A stretch of DNA of 64,000 bases. It comes from Alteromonadaceae bacterium Bs31 (GTDB lineage: Bacteria > Pseudomonadota > Gammaproteobacteria > Pseudomonadales > Cellvibrionaceae). The translations under genes and the position numbers were made by a program. Below are positions 40,135-49,408 of the stretch, in pieces. Below the pieces are notes generated by a model that saw nothing but the letters and a program-made list of their open reading frames with translations, had not been told where the DNA came from and did no database searches. Within the stretch, counting starts at the first letter, position 1; every line of letters begins with the position of its first letter. The DNA lies in contig FXAI01000001.1 of assembly GCA_900177435.1 (NCBI GenBank), positions 193,907-257,906 on the forward strand, given 5' to 3'.

Positions 40135-41859
40135 TTAATCCTTGGTAACTCGGTTTGCTTCTTCTAGACTGGTAACGCCTATGGCGGCTTTTCTCAATGC
40201 GGATTTTCGCAGGTCATTAAAGCCCGCTCTTCGCGCGGCATCTGCAATTTGGATGGAGTTACCTCCCTCCATAATAATGCGAGAAATTTCATCGTTGATT
40301 CTTACCACTTCATACACACCTACCCTGCCTTTATAACCTTGGTTACATTTTTCGCAGCCGACTGGGTGAAATAGTGTTATTTCAGCGCGTGGCATGTCAA
40401 TATCGTCAAAGCCTTCTTCGGTAAGAATCTCATCGGGAATATCATCTGCTGGCTTTTTGCAAGCGCTGCATAAGCGCCGAGCCAAACGTTGGGCGATAAT
40501 TAAACTTACGGTAGTGGCTACGTTAAACGTAGGCACTCCCATATTGAGTAGACGCGTGAGAGTTTCTGGAGCACTGTTTGTGTGTAGTGTGGATAATACC
40601 AAATGGCCAGTTTGTGCCGCCTTAATGCCTATTTCTGCGGTTTCCAGGTCGCGAATCTCGCCCACCATTACCACGTCCGGGTCCTGTCGCAAAAACGAGC
40701 GAAGCGCTTCAGCGAAGGTGAGCCCCACTCTGGTGTTTACGTTAACCTGGTTGATGCCTTCAAGGTTTATTTCCACTGGGTCTTCAGCTGTGGAGATATT
40801 GCGTTCATTGGTATTTAGAATATTCAGGCCGGTATAAAGTGACACGGTTTTACCCGAGCCGGTTGGCCCTGTAACAAGAATCATACCTTGTGGTTGGGCG
40901 AGAGCGTCCATGAACATTGTTTTCTGCGCATCTTCGTAGCCCAATGCATCAATACCAAGCTTTGCGCTGGAGGGATCGAGAATACGAAGTACAATCTTTT
41001 CACCGAACAGTGTGGGTAGACTGTTCACGCGGAAGTCGATGGCGCGAGTCTTTGATATTTTCATCTTTATGCGACCGTCTTGAGGGACGCGCCGTTCAGA
41101 GATATCCATTTGCGACATTACTTTTAAGCGAGCAGCCAGCCGCGTTGCCAGGTTTACAGGTGGGCGTGCCATCTCCTTTAGAATTCCGTCTGTACGAAAC
41201 CTTACCCGAAAGGCTTTTTCATAGGGTTCAAAATGTACATCCGAGGCGCCAATTTTAATGGCGTCAAGCAGCACTTTGTTAACAAATCGAACTATTGGCG
41301 CTTCATCAGCCTCCGAGGTGTCGTCGTGCTTCGGCCCGTCTTCGTCGACGGCTTCAATGTCCAGGTCGTCCAGAGCATCTTCATCAAGGCCACCCAAGGC
41401 ATCGCCAATACTTTCTTCCTCAGCAGTTAGAAACGCTTCTATGGCGAGATGAAGTTTATCTGCCTCTGCGAGGAAAGCTTCGGTATTGAGGCCTGTGTTG
41501 AACTTGATTTCATCAAGTGCTCGCAGGTTAGTGGGGTCGGCGACAGCGATAAATAGTCGATTGCCCCGTTTGAATAGCGGAAGTGCGTGGTGCTTCTGAA
41601 TTAGCTTGGAATCTACCAGGCCGGAGGGAACCGCATCTTTACTCAAACTGGCGATATCAAACAAGGGAGTACCGAACTCGTCCGCCGCAGCTTCTGCGAG
41701 CTGCTTGCTATCAACAGCGCTATTGTTGACCAAGTAAAGGGGAAGAGGTGTTTTCTCTCTGTTTGCCTGTTCTACGGCCGTCAAAGCCTCTTCCTCAGTG
41801 ATAAGGTTGTCTTTCACTAGGCGTCGGGCGAGTCCGCTTATTGATGTGGCTGTATTCAT
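40135..41859 (-). CDS. pilB: Type IV pilus assembly ATPase PilB
   Basis: The extension motor, 574 residues. The N-terminal MshEN/T2SSE-N region covers about 1-150 (RRLVKDNLITEEEALTAVEQ), followed by an acidic linker rich in Asp. The ATPase has Walker A GPTGSGKTVSL, Walker B DPDVVMVGEIRD, the His box TGHLVLSTLHTN and a four-cysteine zinc site (CSAC and CEKC). It is divergent from pilA and heads pilB-pilC-pilD-coaE-yacG. Confidence 0.97.
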   Translation of the reverse strand: MNTATSISGLARRLVKDNLITEEEALTAVEQANREKTPLPLYLVNNSAVDSKQLAEAAADEFGTPLFDIASLSKDAVPSGLVDSKLIQKHHALPLFKRGNRLFIAVADPTNLRALDEIKFNTGLNTEAFLAEADKLHLAIEAFLTAEEESIGDALGGLDEDALDDLDIEAVDEDGPKHDDTSEADEAPIVRFVNKVLLDAIKIGASDVHFEPYEKAFRVRFRTDGILKEMARPPVNLATRLAARLKVMSQMDISERRVPQDGRIKMKISKTRAIDFRVNSLPTLFGEKIVLRILDPSSAKLGIDALGYEDAQKTMFMDALAQPQGMILVTGPTGSGKTVSLYTGLNILNTNERNISTAEDPVEINLEGINQVNVNTRVGLTFAEALRSFLRQDPDVVMVGEIRDLETAEIGIKAAQTGHLVLSTLHTNSAPETLTRLLNMGVPTFNVATTVSLIIAQRLARRLCSACKKPADDIPDEILTEEGFDDIDMPRAEITLFHPVGCEKCNQGYKGRVGVYEVVRINDEISRIIMEGGNSIQIADAARRAGFNDLRKSALRKAAIGVTSLEEANRVTKD

Positions 41860-42062
41860 GTGCGTTTATAAAACCATAAAGCTGAAGGCTACCGCTCAGT
41901 ATAGAGTAGTGGTCAGTGTGTGCAGCTAATGCGTGCTGCTACTCCATAAAGTGTAGGTCAGCATTTATTGTGTCTCTCGTATCAGAGCAAACTTTACCAC
42001 TTTTTTTAGCTTCCGCTAGTAAGTTATTGTTAGTTTTAGCTTTATTAAGTGAAATGGGGCTC

Positions 42063-42084
42063 AATTTGGCTCTTGAACCAAATT
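42063..42084. promoter_or_regulatory. Dyad upstream of pilA, possible activator site
   Basis: AATTTGG and CCAAATT form a perfect 7-bp inverted repeat with an eight-base spacer, about 140 bases before the sigma54-type promoter. This is the distance at which enhancer-binding proteins often act. No link to PilR is shown by sequence alone. Confidence 0.35.
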
Positions 42085-42204
42085 ACCATACTGGTCAATT
42101 CTCGTCCTTCAGCTGACAAATTACGTCACCTAAGAGGCCGGTGAAACTAGATCAAACAGACCGCTATGCCGCCATCTTAGCGCATATTGCCACTAAAGTA
42201 GTAG

Positions 42205-42221
42205 TTGGCACTCTTATTGTA
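42205..42221 (+). promoter_or_regulatory. Sigma54-type pilA promoter
   Basis: TTGGCACTCTTATTGTA matches the sigma54 consensus with the -24 GG and -12 element at the right spacing; the -12 GC is GT. It lies about 50 bases before the pilA start. pilA genes of this class are usually activated by PilR with sigma54. Confidence 0.7.
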
Positions 42222-42268
42222 TATGGGTAAAGCGTAATTCAAATATTCCGCTTGGAGGAAATTTACTG

Positions 42269-42706
42269 ATGAAACAGGTTCAAAAAGGTTTTACCCTAAT
42301 CGAATTGATGATCGTAGTTGCGATTATCGGAATTCTTGCTGCTGTGGCGCTGCCAGCCTACCAGGACTACCTAACTCGCGCTCAGGTTTCTGAGGCGCTA
42401 ACTTTAGCCGGCGGGCTCAAGTCAACTGTTGGCGATTTCTATGTGGATGAAGGTGAATTGGTCAACATTACCAATGGCTATAGGGGCATTCCTGCTGCGA
42501 ATCAATTTTCTGGTAAGTACGTAACGCAAGTGGCGATAGCCGCCGGTGTAATTAGTGCTACTATGGGCAACGATGCTTCTGCTGTTGTTTCAGGTGAAAC
42601 TTTGGTTCTCTCTCCAATTACATCAGCGGGCTCTATGGTCTGGAGTTGTACTGCGGCCGCAGGTACCAGTATCGAGACTAAGTACTTGCCTACTGCTTGT
42701 AAATGA
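42269..42706 (+). CDS. pilA: Major type IV pilin
   Basis: A type IVa prepilin of 145 residues. The seven-residue leader ends in KG, the mature chain starts [27 protein letters not shown] with the key Glu5, and the C-terminal disulphide loop runs from SC to the penultimate cysteine (ACK). GGAGG precedes the ATG. It has its own terminator. The genes that follow look like a glycosylation module, so the pilin may be modified; no C-terminal serine of the TfpO type is present. Confidence 0.96.
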   Translation: MKQVQKGFTLIELMIVVAIIGILAAVALPAYQDYLTRAQVSEALTLAGGLKSTVGDFYVDEGELVNITNGYRGIPAANQFSGKYVTQVAIAAGVISATMGNDASAVVSGETLVLSPITSAGSMVWSCTAAAGTSIETKYLPTACK

Positions 42707-42727
42707 ACGTAGTGTAGCCTAGACAAG

Positions 42728-42750
42728 GCCGCCGTAAGGGCGGCTTTTTT
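42728..42750 (+). terminator. pilA terminator
   Basis: GCCGCC (42728-42733) pairs with GGCGGC (42739-42744) around a five-base loop, followed by six T. It lies 22 bases after the pilA stop. Confidence 0.85.
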
Positions 42751-42848
42751 GTTAGCTTTGGCTTCCTAGTTTTTTCGCACTCTGCTAAGTTTATTCATAT
42801 TGATAGGTCATTTCCGTTCATTTGTTAAATAACTAATGTGGAGAGAAG

Positions 42849-44771
42849 ATGTTTTCGGGGCTGGGAGCCAAGCGAGACACCATAGCTATATCTATTGGCT
42901 TATTTTTTGTCTGCGCTGTTATTTTTATAGTTTACCTGCCTGGCCTCGGGGCGACCTTTCTTCTTGATGACTATGCCACCTTGCCCTATTTGACCGAATG
43001 GGGTCACATAGCAAATTTAACTGAACTCAAGCATTTTATTTTAAATGGATTTACCGGGCCAACAGGACGTCCTGTTTCCCTTCTTTCCTTTGCTGCAAAC
43101 GCATCTTCATGGCCAGATAACCCTGCGCCATTTCTATTTGTTAATATTGTTTTGCATCTGGCAAACGTGATCTTGCTGTTTCTCTTTCTCATCGTCCTAT
43201 TTGCTGAGCTGAAAGTTAATCATCAAACCGCGCGGTATCTGGCGCTTATCGCGGCAGCGGTATGGGGAGCGCATCCCTATCATGTCTCCAGTGTGCTATA
43301 CATTATTCAGCGGATGGTGGTTCTTGAAGCCTTTTTTAACCTTGCTGCAATTTGCCTCTATCTAATAGCTCGGCGAACACTATTACGCGGGAATCTCATG
43401 CTTGGAGGGGCGGCGCTGCTAGGGAGTGGTGTGCTGGCCGTGCTCGCTCTACTTTCTAAAGAGAATGCTGTTCTCATACCGTTGCAGTTATGGTTGATCG
43501 AGGCTTTGTTGCTGAATTCTGGGGCGCAAGACTCGCCTGCCACTCGCTGGGTTCGAAGGGTTGCGATAATATTGCCGAGCTTGGTGGTTCTCATATATTT
43601 AGCTAACAGGTTAGGGAAAAATTTACTATATCTACTTGAGCACGGTCGAGAGTTGCCGTCTCGCAGAGAGTTTTCAATGTTTGAGCGCCTCATGACTGAG
43701 GCTCGAATACTGGGAGATTACCTCCAGAATATAATCATTCCCAAGGGGCAGACGGCAGGAGTGTTTCATGACGGCTATGTCATTTCGGCGAGTATCTGGT
43801 CTCCAATAAGCACCATTGTATGGATGCTTGTTCATGGCTGCTTTGCTGGGCTGGCCGTTGTCTTTAGGAAGAGGTTTCAAATATTTTGTTTTGGTGTGCT
43901 TTGGTTCTATGTCAACCACATACTGGAGTCTAGTGTTGTTATGCTCGAACTCAAGTTTGAGCACAGAAACTACATACCATCACTAGGAATAATCTTAGCG
44001 ATTTCCTGGTTTATAATAAATTGGGTAAACAGTAAGAGATACAAGGTGTTTGGTGGCCTTATTCTCTTCTCAATGTGCTTGGCATTTCTTTTCTTTCGTG
44101 TAAGTTTATGGGGGCAGCCAGAGAAGGCGGTAGGTGTTTGGGTGCAGGAAAACCCCAGGTCCTCCCGAGCGCTTGAGTCAGCAGCTGTTATATACAGTAA
44201 GGCGCCGGATGGTCATATTATGGCGCTTAAAATGCTAGAGCGTTCTTATAAATTACAAAACGCTAATCCTTTGGTCGGCCTCAAGTACTATGCTTATGCT
44301 TGTAGGCTTGGAGCTGAGGTAGACGATGTCGATTTGGCGGAAATAGAAAAGGAACTCGTCAGGAGTCGTTTGGACTGGCAGGCAATTCCGGTTCTGGAGC
44401 TGCTACTTGAGTCATTTGGCTCAGAGGCCTGTGAACAGATAACGATTGCCCGATTCAGAGGTTTGGTTAACGCTGTAAGCAACAACCGGAAATACAAACG
44501 AACACGAGTTCCTATGTACGCTGAAGACCTTATGGCGAGAGTTGAATTGCTGCATGGTGAGCCTCAGGTGGCTAAGTCATTATACGTGGATTCAAATTAT
44601 ACTAAGCCGTTGAAACTGGTTATGAGCCAGGCTCTCTTACTGGCCTCTCACGGGCAATTAGATGGCGCAGCTTATATTTTGCACAAAGGGATTCAGGACG
44701 CTAAGGAAGCGGATAGGTTCGTTATTGAGCAGGCCGAAGAAATGCTAAGTAAGATAGTGAAGGATTTGTAG
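42849..44771 (+). CDS. GT-C-type membrane glycosyltransferase with C-terminal helical domain
   Basis: A protein of 640 residues with about ten or more membrane helices, then a soluble helical-repeat-like domain from about residue 440. The first outside loop holds FLLDDYATLP, a double-aspartate motif like that of GT-C enzymes, and TGRPVSLLSF, HLANVILLF and LLSKENAVLIPL recall the TMTC/PMT-like families. Such enzymes take a sugar from a polyprenyl-phosphate carrier and place it on a protein or glycan outside the membrane. Its place directly after pilA makes pilin a candidate acceptor. The next gene could make the donor. The ATG follows GGAGAGAAG. Exact donor and acceptor are unknown. Confidence 0.78.
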   Translation: MFSGLGAKRDTIAISIGLFFVCAVIFIVYLPGLGATFLLDDYATLPYLTEWGHIANLTELKHFILNGFTGPTGRPVSLLSFAANASSWPDNPAPFLFVNIVLHLANVILLFLFLIVLFAELKVNHQTARYLALIAAAVWGAHPYHVSSVLYIIQRMVVLEAFFNLAAICLYLIARRTLLRGNLMLGGAALLGSGVLAVLALLSKENAVLIPLQLWLIEALLLNSGAQDSPATRWVRRVAIILPSLVVLIYLANRLGKNLLYLLEHGRELPSRREFSMFERLMTEARILGDYLQNIIIPKGQTAGVFHDGYVISASIWSPISTIVWMLVHGCFAGLAVVFRKRFQIFCFGVLWFYVNHILESSVVMLELKFEHRNYIPSLGIILAISWFIINWVNSKRYKVFGGLILFSMCLAFLFFRVSLWGQPEKAVGVWVQENPRSSRALESAAVIYSKAPDGHIMALKMLERSYKLQNANPLVGLKYYAYACRLGAEVDDVDLAEIEKELVRSRLDWQAIPVLELLLESFGSEACEQITIARFRGLVNAVSNNRKYKRTRVPMYAEDLMARVELLHGEPQVAKSLYVDSNYTKPLKLVMSQALLLASHGQLDGAAYILHKGIQDAKEADRFVIEQAEEMLSKIVKDL

Positions 44772-44874
44772 CTGAGCGCTGCTTACTTAGTACGATTGGG
44801 CGTGTAAAATATGAAGGGCTTGAAAGTAGTGTATTAAACCGCAAGCGTAAAATAATAGTGGGATTAAAAGTAAA

Positions 44875-45723
44875 ATGACTGTTTCCGTTGTGATACCTGC
44901 AAAAAATGAGCAGCAAGGGCTTGCTCAGCTTCTTCCTGATTTGATAAAGATAGAAAACCTTGATGAAATCATTGTTGTTGACGATGGCTCGGAAGATGAA
45001 ACTAAAAAAATCTGCCAAGAATACGGCGTTACGGTAATTTCCCACCCATATAGTATCGGCAATGGGGCTGCGATTAAAACTGGAGCACGTAAAGCAAAAG
45101 GTGATGTAATTGTTTTTATGGACGCTGATGGACAGCATTCTGCTAGAGATGTTCCTCGTCTCATTGAGGAATATAAAAAAGGATATTGCATGGTAGTTGG
45201 TGCGCGGAGTCGAAAATCTCAGGCCAGTATTGGCCGGTGGTTTGCGAATACTTTCTACAATTTATTTGCTAGCTGGATAACCGGGAGAAAAGTGCGCGAT
45301 CTCACCTCCGGCTTTCGTGTTGTTAATGCGCAGAAGTTTCGCGAGTTTTTGTCTTTGCTGCCGAATGGGTTTTCCTATCCAACAACTTCTACGATGGCCT
45401 TTTTTAGAGCCGGTTATTCGGTTGCCTATGTCCCAATAGAAGTTGCAAAAAGAGAGGGCAATAGTCATCTGAGAATATGGAAAGATGGTGTTAGATTCTT
45501 ATTGATAATATTTAAGGTAGGAACCTTATATTCTCCGTTAAAAGTTTTTCTTCCAATGAGTTTGGCAGTGTTTAGCACGGGGTTAGGGTATTATATTTTT
45601 ACTTATTTAGTTTCGGGGCGGTTTACCAATATGAGCGCGTTGCTTTTTACTACATCTTTGTTGATATTTATGATGGGTTTAATTTCTGAGCAAATAACAA
45701 GCTTAATTTATTCTCAAAAATAA
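44875..45723 (+). CDS. GT2 polyprenyl-phosphate sugar synthase-like glycosyltransferase
   Basis: A protein of 282 residues with a GT-A domain at about 1-200 (SVVIPAKNEQQGLAQLLP, IVVDDGSEDET, FMDADGQHSARDV) and two C-terminal membrane helices. This is the layout of dolichol/undecaprenyl-phosphate mannose or glucose synthases, which charge the lipid carrier with one sugar. It follows the GT-C gene by about 100 bases on the same strand. A donor-synthase plus transferase pair is the simplest reading. The sugar cannot be told from sequence. Confidence 0.85.
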   Translation: MTVSVVIPAKNEQQGLAQLLPDLIKIENLDEIIVVDDGSEDETKKICQEYGVTVISHPYSIGNGAAIKTGARKAKGDVIVFMDADGQHSARDVPRLIEEYKKGYCMVVGARSRKSQASIGRWFANTFYNLFASWITGRKVRDLTSGFRVVNAQKFREFLSLLPNGFSYPTTSTMAFFRAGYSVAYVPIEVAKREGNSHLRIWKDGVRFLLIIFKVGTLYSPLKVFLPMSLAVFSTGLGYYIFTYLVSGRFTNMSALLFTTSLLIFMMGLISEQITSLIYSQK

Positions 45724-45777
45724 AATAGCTCTGGGTTTTTGCACCTAAAGCTAGTGAACTGAGGTTCTCAGGGTAAG

Positions 45778-47451
45778 TTGATTTCATTGATAGAAGTTTT
45801 CAAAAAGAGCTTTTCCTTCCTTACTCGGAGGGAGCAGCGTGACTTTTATTTTGTGGTGTTGTTAGGCTGTGTGAACTCGCTTGCTCAGCTAGTTGGCTTA
45901 GCTGCTCTTCTACCTGTGTTGCGTTTGGCATTTGGTGAGCAAGAGCATCAAAGTGTCGAGTTCTTTGGGTTTCAGGCACCCTCATACATTGGTATTAATG
46001 AGGTTCTGCTATTTGCAAGTGTGTTAGTGGTGGCGAGTGCAGCTATACAGATATTGCATAGCTACTCATTGAACCGCTATGTTAAAAGGGTGCGAACTGG
46101 TATTTCTGTGCGAGTGCTTCGCAGCTTCCTGTCAAAAAGCTTAACTAACTTCTATTCTATTCCCCGCTCTAAGTTGGTGCGAGATGTTGATGTATTTGGG
46201 AATAATATCTCAAATGGAGTTCTCAGTACGGCAGTGGTAATTATTTCAAGAATATTTTTACTATTGCTTTTCCTTGCCTGGCTCTTAACGATTAATCCGT
46301 TTCTCACGTTGTATGTGTCGTGTTTTTTTTCATTTTTTTATATATTGGTTGCATTTTTCGTAAAGCGGTATATAAAAGAAACAAGTAAGAGGGTATTTGT
46401 TGAAAAAGCGCGTCTCAACGACATTAAAATAGATGTGTATGATGCGTTTAGAGAGGTGATTTTAGCCGGTGCTCGGGCAAGTGTCTTATCGGAATTCAAG
46501 GAAATAAAGCGGTCGGTTTCAACCGGTGAAGCTAATATTACTATTGTTTCTGCTATACCTAAGTTCATACTAGAAGCCGTAGGGATGCTTGGAATTTTGC
46601 TTGCGGCTTTGTATTTGGAGGGCGGAGATTGGTGGGTGGAGAATATTGCTGTTTTGGGCTTTGCTGCATATAGGTTAATACCAGCGATGCAGCAAATGTA
46701 TAAAAGCGTAAATCAATTTTTATCTGTTTCTGCAATCTTTTCTTCCATTGAGGACGCTTTACAGCTAGAAGCTGACAGCCTTCATGATGAGGTTAAGAGC
46801 CTCTCTCCTACTTCAATTAGCTTGGAAAAGGTTTGTTATTCTCATCCAGGTAGCGCTAGTGCATTATTTCAAAATGTTTCTCTAAGCATACCTTTGTCTG
46901 GTATATGTGTGGTATGTGGAGAATCTGGCAGTGGGAAAAGTACTTTTTTAGATTTGCTTATGGGTTTGGTTGTGCCGGATAGCGGTAGCTTGCTAATTGA
47001 TGGTGTGCCATTAAAATTATGTAGAGCAAGGTGGTTTGAGACTGTCTCTTATTGTGCTTCTGGGTATGGTTTAGTTGGCTCCACAGTAGAAGATATAGTG
47101 TGCTTGGGCAGCAATGTTGATAGTCAACGGCTTAAAAAAGCGTTAAATGCTTCTGGGTTTGATAAAGTTGTTGATGACAGAGGAATCCTTGTTTCGTCTG
47201 CCGATGTCAGAAGTATTGGGCTCTCAGACGGAGAAGTTTCTAGGCTGGTAATTAGCCGTGCCTTGTATCGAGAGGGTAAGGTACTTTTTATGGATGAGGT
47301 GTTCTCTTCTCTAGATACCTCAAGTGCGAAAGCTATAATTGCTCGTATAGGTTCGATTTATCCGGAACTCTGCATAATCGCAGTGTCGCACCGACCAGAG
47401 GAGTTTGATGACGTTAATTTTCTGATCAAAACGCCTTTGGATGATTTTTGA
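45778..47451 (+). CDS. ABC-type exporter, lipid-linked glycan flippase-like, atypical nucleotide domain
   Basis: A fused permease-ATPase of 557 residues: six membrane helices in about 1-320 and one nucleotide-binding domain after 330, like PglK or MsbA. Walker A is GESGSGKST at about 381, Walker B VLFMDEVFSSLD and the H-loop VSHRPEEF. Two motifs deviate: the Q-loop glutamine is missing (SYCASGYGLVG) and the signature LSGGQ reads LSDGE. ATP turnover may be slow or regulated. The start is a TTG at 45778 after AGGGTAAG. It is the last plus-strand gene of the pilA-side module and would fit the export of a lipid-linked glycan. It ends nine bases before a gene on the other strand. Confidence 0.82.
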   Translation: MISLIEVFKKSFSFLTRREQRDFYFVVLLGCVNSLAQLVGLAALLPVLRLAFGEQEHQSVEFFGFQAPSYIGINEVLLFASVLVVASAAIQILHSYSLNRYVKRVRTGISVRVLRSFLSKSLTNFYSIPRSKLVRDVDVFGNNISNGVLSTAVVIISRIFLLLLFLAWLLTINPFLTLYVSCFFSFFYILVAFFVKRYIKETSKRVFVEKARLNDIKIDVYDAFREVILAGARASVLSEFKEIKRSVSTGEANITIVSAIPKFILEAVGMLGILLAALYLEGGDWWVENIAVLGFAAYRLIPAMQQMYKSVNQFLSVSAIFSSIEDALQLEADSLHDEVKSLSPTSISLEKVCYSHPGSASALFQNVSLSIPLSGICVVCGESGSGKSTFLDLLMGLVVPDSGSLLIDGVPLKLCRARWFETVSYCASGYGLVGSTVEDIVCLGSNVDSQRLKKALNASGFDKVVDDRGILVSSADVRSIGLSDGEVSRLVISRALYREGKVLFMDEVFSSLDTSSAKAIIARIGSIYPELCIIAVSHRPEEFDDVNFLIKTPLDDF

Positions 47452-47459
47452 ATGGAGCG

Positions 47460-49331
47460 CTAAATGCTTAAGCCCAAATATTCGAAAATATTGAGGCATG
47501 TTTTGTCAAATTTCCCTAATTGATCTCTTGGGATGTTGATGTTCCTGGCTGATTTGTCCGGGTCAAAATAAGTTGATTCGACACTTTTGTCATATTTTTT
47601 GCAAATCTTAATTGCTATTGCCTCTCTTAGGTTTTGGTCTTTTATCCAAGATTCAAACATGATGTCTATAAACTCTACACCCTTGTTGGTGGAATACCTT
47701 TTTGCTAGTTTGTAAGCGATTACTCGGCTTAGCTTTACCAGATAAAACTCTAGAAATCTAGCGTTAAAAAATTTATTAGATCTCATTTGGTCGCAAAATT
47801 GGTCGGACATTTTCCTGTTAACTACAATATAATATGACTGTCCTCGGATGTTGTTTAAAATTTTTGCTCTGTGCGCAAAAATGGAATTGTTGAAAAACAC
47901 AATATCTGTATCATCGAACATCATATTGACAATATTCTCTTGAAAAGACTCTATCGCGGAAAGAGCTTGAGTGAGAGTGCCTTTGTGCAATGCGGAGGCG
48001 TATTGGTATATGAACTCACATATTAACAAATAAAAATTGTCGAAGCCTATTACATCGATAATGTTTTTGTTTGCATGAACGGCTTTGTATTCTTTGTATG
48101 TGTAGCTGGGCATTAGTAATACGTAGTTCTTGAAAAAACACTTCAGTATCTTTCCTTGAATGTATTGGTTTTCGTTTAGCTCGCTCACAAGATCGTGTAG
48201 ACTGCCGGGCCCCTGATGGAGCATCGGTTCACTATCCGCTCCAATGTTAAGGAAAGGTAGGTTACCAACGCCAGGCATATCTTTGGTGTGAGGGTAACAC
48301 CGCAGAGCATCATGTACCGCGCTGCTTCCGCTCCAGCCGAATCCGGCCAAAAATATTTTCGTAGGTCCGGCGCTGGCTTTTACAGAGTTTATGATGTCCG
48401 CATTGCTGGTAAGCGTATCTTTCAGGAGTGATACTGCTTCTGTGTATTGTTTCTTGTTCAGCATGCTAAACGCCTTCATGATTAAAGGGAATAGCTTATG
48501 CTTTACATGTGGGTAGTCTCCAGTTTTTGACAAAGCACTAATGTTGTCTTCTAGCTGTGTTTGTTTTTTTTGGCTTGTCTGAAAAGTGAGGTTTAGAACG
48601 TTTACTGCTAGTTTTTGTGATGTGTCTGAGTATGAACCATGCCAAATTTCTTCATTGCTTAATTCCTCGCTGTATTTTGACGAGCTCAAGTTACGATCGC
48701 GGTACACTATCATTTTTTTCCAGTCAGAGTGGTGCTTAATCTCAGATACATCGAAGAAGGTTGCCACCAGCTCTTTAAGTTGTAGTGAAAAAACGAATAC
48801 AGCAATATATATTAGTAATAGCTCTCTGTTTTCCTCGTTTTTATCAGCCTCTGTTAGTAGCGAATGCCAGCCTTCTGCAGTTGTAATAACTTCAATATTG
48901 TTGTTGCGCCATTGTGCGAAGTCGTCGGGGTAAGATTGAATCATGGTAAGGTTATGAAGCCTGCTCTTTTGTTTTGTGATGCCCGCCGCCAGCCATAAAC
49001 TCGATTGAGCATAATTTTTTTTATAAGCATGTATTAAGCCTACGTAGAGTAGGTATGCTTTCCAATTTTGAGAATAAAAAATATACCCTTGGTTTGAAAC
49101 AATTTCACATGCATAACGTAGTGATAAGTCCATGTCTTTACGTGCTAGGTGGCGGATTGCTAGTGTACTCGCACCGAACCCAAATATTTTAAATAGAATG
49201 TTTTTCTTGAAACGTATTTTTTCATACCGTTTAGAGGGTAGTCTTTTTAACACGGGAGTGGCTAGGAAGTCTTGTAGAGCCAATAAGGTTGGGCTATTTA
49301 ATAGCCAGAGTAATATCTTGTTTAGAAGCAT
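47460..49331 (-). CDS. Sulfotransferase-like protein
   Basis: A large protein of about 620 residues from the ATG at 49331; a TTG at 49412 that overlaps the upstream stop would add 27 residues and has no ribosome site. The N-terminal half is helical without a recognised domain. The C-terminal half starts with IFLAGFGWSGSSAVHDAL, which resembles the 5'-phosphosulfate-binding P-loop of sulfotransferases (GxxRSGTT-type) with Trp-Ser in place of Arg-Ser. Later SYYIVVNRKMSDQF recalls the 3'-phosphate region. The gene is AT-rich compared with the core. It lies directly downstream of a glycerophosphotransferase-family gene, so it probably modifies the same polymer. Substrate unknown. Confidence 0.6.
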   Translation of the reverse strand: MLLNKILLWLLNSPTLLALQDFLATPVLKRLPSKRYEKIRFKKNILFKIFGFGASTLAIRHLARKDMDLSLRYACEIVSNQGYIFYSQNWKAYLLYVGLIHAYKKNYAQSSLWLAAGITKQKSRLHNLTMIQSYPDDFAQWRNNNIEVITTAEGWHSLLTEADKNEENRELLLIYIAVFVFSLQLKELVATFFDVSEIKHHSDWKKMIVYRDRNLSSSKYSEELSNEEIWHGSYSDTSQKLAVNVLNLTFQTSQKKQTQLEDNISALSKTGDYPHVKHKLFPLIMKAFSMLNKKQYTEAVSLLKDTLTSNADIINSVKASAGPTKIFLAGFGWSGSSAVHDALRCYPHTKDMPGVGNLPFLNIGADSEPMLHQGPGSLHDLVSELNENQYIQGKILKCFFKNYVLLMPSYTYKEYKAVHANKNIIDVIGFDNFYLLICEFIYQYASALHKGTLTQALSAIESFQENIVNMMFDDTDIVFFNNSIFAHRAKILNNIRGQSYYIVVNRKMSDQFCDQMRSNKFFNARFLEFYLVKLSRVIAYKLAKRYSTNKGVEFIDIMFESWIKDQNLREAIAIKICKKYDKSVESTYFDPDKSARNINIPRDQLGKFDKTCLNIFEYLGLSI

Positions 49332-49408
49332 ATTTTTTTGTGACCCCTTCTGTGCAGTGTTTTTTTGGTTTAGATGTTTTTTTTCCCTTGCCGGTGCAGA
49401 GAACCGTC

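Larger units (their letters stand above)
41860..42268 (+). other. pilB-pilA divergent regulatory region
   Basis: No gene is seen in these 409 bases. They hold the pilA sigma54-type promoter (42205-42221), an upstream dyad (42063-42084) and, presumably, the pilB promoter on the other strand, which I could not pin down. A short frame at 41916-42116 has no ribosome site and looks spurious. Confidence 0.5.

Noticed and set aside
41916..42116. Small ORF between pilB and pilA
   Set aside because: No ribosome site, odd composition, and it covers the regulatory dyad.
42707..42848. tRNA-Thr expected near pilA
   Set aside because: The stretch holds only the pilA terminator; no cloverleaf or TTCGANTC-type T-loop is seen here or before nadC.
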